Assembly (NCBI RefSeq): GCF_001039355.2
Contig: NW_019775396.1
Location: forward strand, 146,627 to 184,812
Origin: Lingula anatina
Taxonomy: Eukaryota > Brachiopoda > Lingulata > Lingulida > Lingulidae
DNA: 38,186 nt
Direction: 5' to 3'
The notes under the pieces are model-generated. The model was not told the origin of the DNA, did no database searches, and was given only the letters and a program-made list of their open reading frames with translations. Shown here in pieces: positions 33,470-38,186 of this stretch. Position numbers and translations under genes: made by a program. Position 1 is the first letter of the stretch; the number at the start of each line of letters is the position of its first letter.

Positions 33470-33770
33470 GGACACATTCACATCAAGTTGAGCCATGGCT
33501 CTACAAAGCCAGGACCTAAATATGGCTGACGTACATGAAAGGAAAACTGCCTAATCTTTTAATAGTCTCTCCGCCTCTCAACGCCTCCCTATTTGTCATG
33601 CCAATGGAGCCAAGATTTAATTGCTGTGCCCCCACAGGGACGACGCATGGGGAGGCATGTGAGAGGTGGAGAGACTATTAAAAGATTAGGCAATTTTCCT
33701 TTCTTGTACGTCTGCCATATTTAGGTTGTGGCTTTGTAGAACTACGGCTCAACTCTATGTGAATGCGGCC
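33470..33770. mobile_element. Foldback element, GGCCGCATTCACA family, copy B (301 bp)
   Basis: GGACACATTCACATCAAGTT at the left and TCTATGTGAATGCGGCC at the right are inverted, followed by TTA on the right and TTG on the left. Its sequence matches copy A (28647-28993) in the same order except for the absence of the internal 45 bases. There is no ORF. Confidence 0.87.
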
Positions 33771-35822
33771 TTAGTCTGCTGTTCTGAATGCAGTCTACAT
33801 GTGTGACCTTGACTCTGTCCCCCTCCTTGATCCAGCCTCGATTGCTCCAGTTTGTCAAGTGTAAATGGGCCAAGAGTAAGATCAGGTTCAGTACCCTGAA
33901 TAGAAAACAACTCAGTAGTGGCAGAGGTGTAGATGAAGGGTATAGCTTCACTAGCTTGTGTCTTTTTTAAAAGGTGGATGTATGTATTTCACTGGGGGAA
34001 TGGAAAGGAATATTTTTGATGTCTGGTGTGTAAATATAGAAATTCAAGTCTTAGTTTGAAAGAGTTGTCAAAGTGTTGCCATTGCTTATCTTCTTCATGT
34101 GTATCATACCATATTTAGAAACTTTTGACTTCCAGCTGTATACTTTAGCAATATTTTTGTACCAGTACACTTTGAGAGGCCCTTACATGAACTTAACCAT
34201 ACTGGGCGTTTTTTTACTCCTTTTAAAAGTTTTCCACAAATCCACTTCCTCTTGTTTAGCTTTTTAATTTATTGGCTGTATCCACTGCGGATGTCCCATG
34301 CAGGTGGCACACTTACATAATGGCCAGGATATTAAATAAATTTCTCATAAATTTCTGTAAGTATTCTGGTGTGGACAGTATCACTAAAGTTATCCTGCTT
34401 GCTGTGACAAGGTCCTTAACATCACACAACAGATGAAGTCAGTCCAACACTTTATGGTTGGAATGACCCATTAGATGTTGCTAAACCTTACATTTCCTAT
34501 GTTTATTTATAATACAATGCCCATTTCATACAGCAGATATGATAAGTGACTATTTTGTTTAAACTTTTTTTTTTCATTCTTCATTCTTTCAATGGCAGTT
34601 GCAGGCTGAGGTAAATTTTCTCCAGTGACAACACAAACAAGTGCAGTTGCCTCCCAGCTGTCACTCCTTATATTATGTCCTCAACCCAGAATGAATTTGA
34701 TATATGTAGTAATTGGCTTGTCACAATGATTTCACTTATTGACCAGTATTTAACACCCTGACAACTGAAACATAGGCAGCCAGAGTGAGGGTTTGAACTG
34801 GAAAAATTGGGCTCTTATCAGATTAGCACTTACGTGAACTGTATTAGAGACATTTTTTAGTATCTATTTTTAAAAAAGGAAAAATGGCCTCCTGTGGTTT
34901 TCACTTAGTTTGGGTATCTAATCAACTTGCCAACAACTTGCCAGAAAATAGTTTGCTGATTACCAAAACTTTCTAAATAAGACTTGGTGAAAATAGAGCT
35001 GACAGGAGCCTCCCCTAGCAGTGGGGCCACTGAGCAGATTAGAACAAAATATAAACACAACCAGGCACTGTTGTAAATATGTCTCTGGAAAAAAAATTAC
35101 AGAGGTTTCCAACAGTGTAACAAGGCATCTCTGTGGAGAAATAGTTGGAAGGTTAGGAGGTCCTGCAGGAATAGGGGTACAGGGGGAAGTACACGTGTTA
35201 ACCTTACTATTAAACTAGAATGTTTGTCCTTCTCTGAAAACTGTCATGCTGTTATGGGTTGTGGTTTGTGAAGAAAGCTGCTTTGTATAAAACAAAAAAG
35301 TGAAAATATTAAAAAAAAAAGTAAAATCCAGTCTGGAATTTAATTTGTTTCATTTTGAAAATTGACTTTAAGTTATTTTATATTCCCTGCAAACTTGAAT
35401 CCCTTCTGATTACTATTTATTCAATTAAAAACAAGAAGACAAATGTGTTTTCTTTAAAATTTCTGTTCAAGTTTCCACAGGCACATTCTTACCGTTAAAT
35501 GTTCCAGAGATCTACTGCTTTGTATGTCAATTGTTAAGTACTTGAGGGAGCTGTGACACATGACATATTGGCTGTCTCAGGTGACATGGTGACACCACCC
35601 TGCTGTGATAAATGCTCACCAGAGGCACTTGTAGTAGAAGCAGTTGGTAGCATTTCACTGGTGGAATTGCAATGAGGGCAACAGTGTTCAAGTGGCGAAG
35701 TTAGTCTTTCCAGGCATGCTTTAGCTTTATACTCGGGCTGAAAACGCCTCACAGCAATTCATATATGTATTGCCCTGGTTGGCAAGTATGAAGGGGAAAA
35801 ACTTGGTGATTTGTTGTACTGA

Positions 35823-35824
35823 AT

Positions 35825-35859
<35 letters not shown>

Positions 35860-35904
35860 TTATTATTATTATTATTTATTATTATTTTTATTTTTTTTTT
35901 TTTT
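35823..35904. repeat. (TTTA)n then (TTA)n and poly-T
   Basis: About ten TTTA units, then ATT/TTA units and a run of about 13 T residues. Confidence 0.95.
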
Positions 35905-36263
35905 GTATATGTGCAGAAAAAAGCTTAGGAATATTGGAGTTTTAGTAGGAGTGTTTGCTTATCTGATGGCTTGGAACTGATCCATCAGATCCACTTGACA
36001 AGTCAGGAAATATTTCTTTCTGGAATTTCTGAAGTATTCCCGCAGCCAGGAAATGTATGAGGCACTCTACAGACTCAGTGAGAAGTTAATGTACTTCAAG
36101 ATGGAAAAGACTTATGATAAAAATTTATTAAATGGATTACCAGGAATCCCAGTTAATTGTTTGTGGTTGATAGAAATGATATGATGATTGTAATAGAAGT
36201 GGGAAAAGTGAGAGAAAGATAAAGAGAATTGATTGATAAGTATAGAAAGCAACAAGGCAAGCG

Positions 36264-36309
36264 CTCTCTCTCCCTCTCTCTCCTTCACTCATTTTCTCTC
36301 TCTCTCACT

Positions 36310-36350
<41 letters not shown>
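36264..36350. repeat. (CT)n-(CA)n-(GA)n compound array
   Basis: CT-rich sequence from 36264, a short CACACACA segment at about 36309-36320, then about 14 GA units to 36348. The CT and GA halves are complementary and could fold back. Confidence 0.9.
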
Positions 36351-36776
36351 AAACAGCCCCTACTTCTTCCATATAGGATAGAAAAGGCATGCTCTGAGGT
36401 CTAGAGAAGAACATTTTATGTGTCTTATGTGGGAGGGAGCAGAAGGGAAAAAGAAATGAAACATTGGTAGTTGTAGATGTCAGTCCATAAAATCAAATAG
36501 CACATTGTCCCTGTCTGAATTTACCACATAAGGCAATGCAGTAAGTCGGTGTATGTAGAATGTCTGCTATAAGTCCATGTATGTAGAATGGGTTGTGGCA
36601 TGCCAGACAAGATAAACACAGAATGGAGTGTTATTACACTCCTTTGTTTTCACAATTTAACAAAATACTTCAACTGTGATTATTGTGAGAGGGTGCCACT
36701 GGGAGATAAATTTGCAGAATTCTAAATTTAAAAGTAAATGTAACTTTTTTCTTCAGTAAATTGGATTGTTTTCTTG

Positions 36777-36792
36777 GGGGGGGGGGGGGGGG
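36777..36792. repeat. Poly-G tract
   Basis: A run of about 16 G residues, a likely source of sequencing or assembly error. Confidence 0.9.
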
Positions 36793-37252
36793 TCAGTTGC
36801 TCTATTTTTGTTCTCCAAACAATCAAGTGACTTATGCAGTTTATGCCAAAGGAACAGCAATTTTGTTGTATACCAGAAAATAAAATATTATTCTCTAGGT
36901 GTCTTTCCAAACATATTGCATTAGCCTAACTTAATATTCAATTTCTTATCAGACCTTTGGGGAGAATCAAGGGAAGTCAACCCAACAGAAGTTGACAGCT
37001 TTCCTGAATACAGTGGCATTTGGTAGCAGATCAATAGAGTTGTCCTTAGAATTGAAGTGACAATGTTGGCCTGGGGGGGATAAAGCTTTGTTGTGCATGG
37101 CAACCCAAACAATAGATAAACCTGTACCTTATTTTGTGAACTAAATTCTTAATTAGAATTAGACCTTGAGCCAGCAGAGATGGCACGTTCTCACTTGCAT
37201 CTGCCCATCTTGACTGGAAACAGGCCCCACATCTCCCTATCTACCTACCTCA

Positions 37253-37287
37253 GAGCATGGAAGTATATAGGATAAACTTCCATGCTC
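37253..37287. repeat. Stem-loop with a 12-bp perfect stem
   Basis: GAGCATGGAAGT is followed after 11 bases by ACTTCCATGCTC. The stem is too short for a canonical microRNA precursor, and flanking pairing does not extend it clearly. Confidence 0.6.
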
Positions 37288-38186
37288 AGAGTGACATCAG
37301 GGTTTATACTGGGGACCCTCCAGCCCAGTAGACTCCACATCTTGACATGGAGTTTGTTTAACACAGGTGGTGTTGGATTTCTGTGTTTTGTTTGAGTTTT
37401 CTATTGCATCTGTCAGGGTCTAGTGAGGCAGCTATTGCTCTATTTTAAGTATTTTTCAGGGGGTGTTAAAAGCTATGTTAAGAGTTTGATGCTAAGTTAT
37501 TCACCAGAATTAGTTAGTTGTGATAAGATTTGGGAAAAAATTAGAAATGTTCAATTTTTACACTGGCAAACAATTATTATCTAGATATTGTTTTTCCCCA
37601 AAATAGAAAAAAATTATAAAGACATGAAATACATAAAAGATACAGACAGGATGTCAAGGATCATATTCTTCAAAAGAAGAAAAAAAGTAGCCATTAATGT
37701 AAAACATTTGTTCCTGATAAATTCACACCCCTGACCTGGTGGTGACCCCACTACTGAGGCCACATCAAAGATACAGCCACTAATGGCGGGGGAGGGGAGA
37801 AATTGCCAGTTTCCTCTGTCTGTAGTGTTTACAAATTGTCCATCCTGGAGCTTATTTTATCTGTAAACTGGTCTTCTGCTGGGCAATTTATCTGATGGGC
37901 GATGTCCAAAATTTCAATCTGTGACTTATTATTGATTTTTTATTTCCTTTCTTTCATTGATGTGTTTGTTATATTTTTCAAATTTTGATTTTTTATATAT
38001 ATTTAGAAATTAAACAAATAATACATTAATTACCAGGAAAATAATTCAGTTTATTAAATTATTAATAAGAAAAATAATTCAGTTTGTTAACAGTGATGAA
38101 AATTCCTTTGGTTAATTTTCAGTGGACAGAGAGTCATTTAGTTAATGACGATAATATATTTTTGAAAGAAAAGAAAAATACAAAAG

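Larger units (their letters stand above)
15334..38186 (+). other. First intron of the integrin alpha gene (at least 22.8 kb, no exon found)
   Basis: From the donor at 15334 to the window end no reading frame resembles an integrin blade and none has convincing splice sites. The longest open frames are short, overlap microsatellites or foldback elements, and have no recognisable domain. I checked plus-strand words that could encode the Val-Gly-Ala-Pro motif expected in exon 2; the nearest (28509-28520) runs quickly into a stop. The intron is populated by MITEs, microsatellites and minisatellites listed separately. A nested gene or non-coding RNA cannot be excluded. Confidence 0.7.

Noticed and set aside
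1-38186. CRISPR array, bacterial operon or prophage
   Set aside because: All coding evidence is from spliced animal genes, and the tandem repeats lack spacer-repeat organisation.

Overview
The window is nuclear DNA from an invertebrate animal, most likely a lophotrochozoan and plausibly a bivalve mollusc. This rests on spliced genes with GT/AG introns, an AT-rich background, long introns full of (GA)n, (GT)n, (AT)n and (TTTA)n arrays, several short foldback elements, and proteins that are animal-specific (an integrin alpha subunit, BLOC1S1) or broadly eukaryotic (PYM1, DNAJC28). The species assignment is inference. There are no operons, CRISPR arrays, rRNA genes or tRNA genes that I can support.

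Layout from left to right. (1) Positions 1-602 are a second copy, about 1.3% diverged, of 12889-13490, which carries BLOC1S1 exon 4. The copy ends at a single N at 602 and looks like an uncollapsed allele or scaffold join. (2) 603-2166 is non-coding with two foldback structures: a 102-bp palindrome around an (AT)n core, and a 173-bp element with inverted ends. (3) 2167-3029 (+) is the last coding exon of a gene I do not recognise. (4) 4148-7497 (-) is DNAJC28 in six exons. (5) 8179-10060 (+) is PYM1 in four exons. (6) 10946-14768 (-) is BLOC1S1/GCN5L1, with four clear exons plus alternative terminal pieces that include a possible 13-nt micro-exon. (7) 15143-15333 (+) is the first coding exon of an integrin alpha subunit. 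The rest of the window, at least 22.8 kb, is its first intron, in which I found no further exon.

The genes alternate in orientation: unknown(+) / DNAJC28(-) / PYM1(+) / BLOC1S1(-) / integrin(+). This gives two head-to-head pairs with short shared upstream regions (7498-8178 and 14769-15142) and tail-to-tail ends between them. The genes belong to different processes: J-domain protein function, exon-junction-complex recycling, lysosome/BLOC-1/BORC biology, and cell adhesion. Nothing suggests they form one pathway.

The integrin intron holds the most unusual non-coding structure. It has two copies of a GGCC-ended foldback element, one with a 45-bp internal inverted copy that turns it into a long hairpin. 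It has three copies of a second MITE family with TTA/TAA target duplications. It also has a strict 25-bp tandem array in which each unit carries an NR5A/ERR-type site, and a 70-bp degenerate tandem repeat. I found no convincing new protein system; the interest is in transcript structure, promoter layout and repeats.
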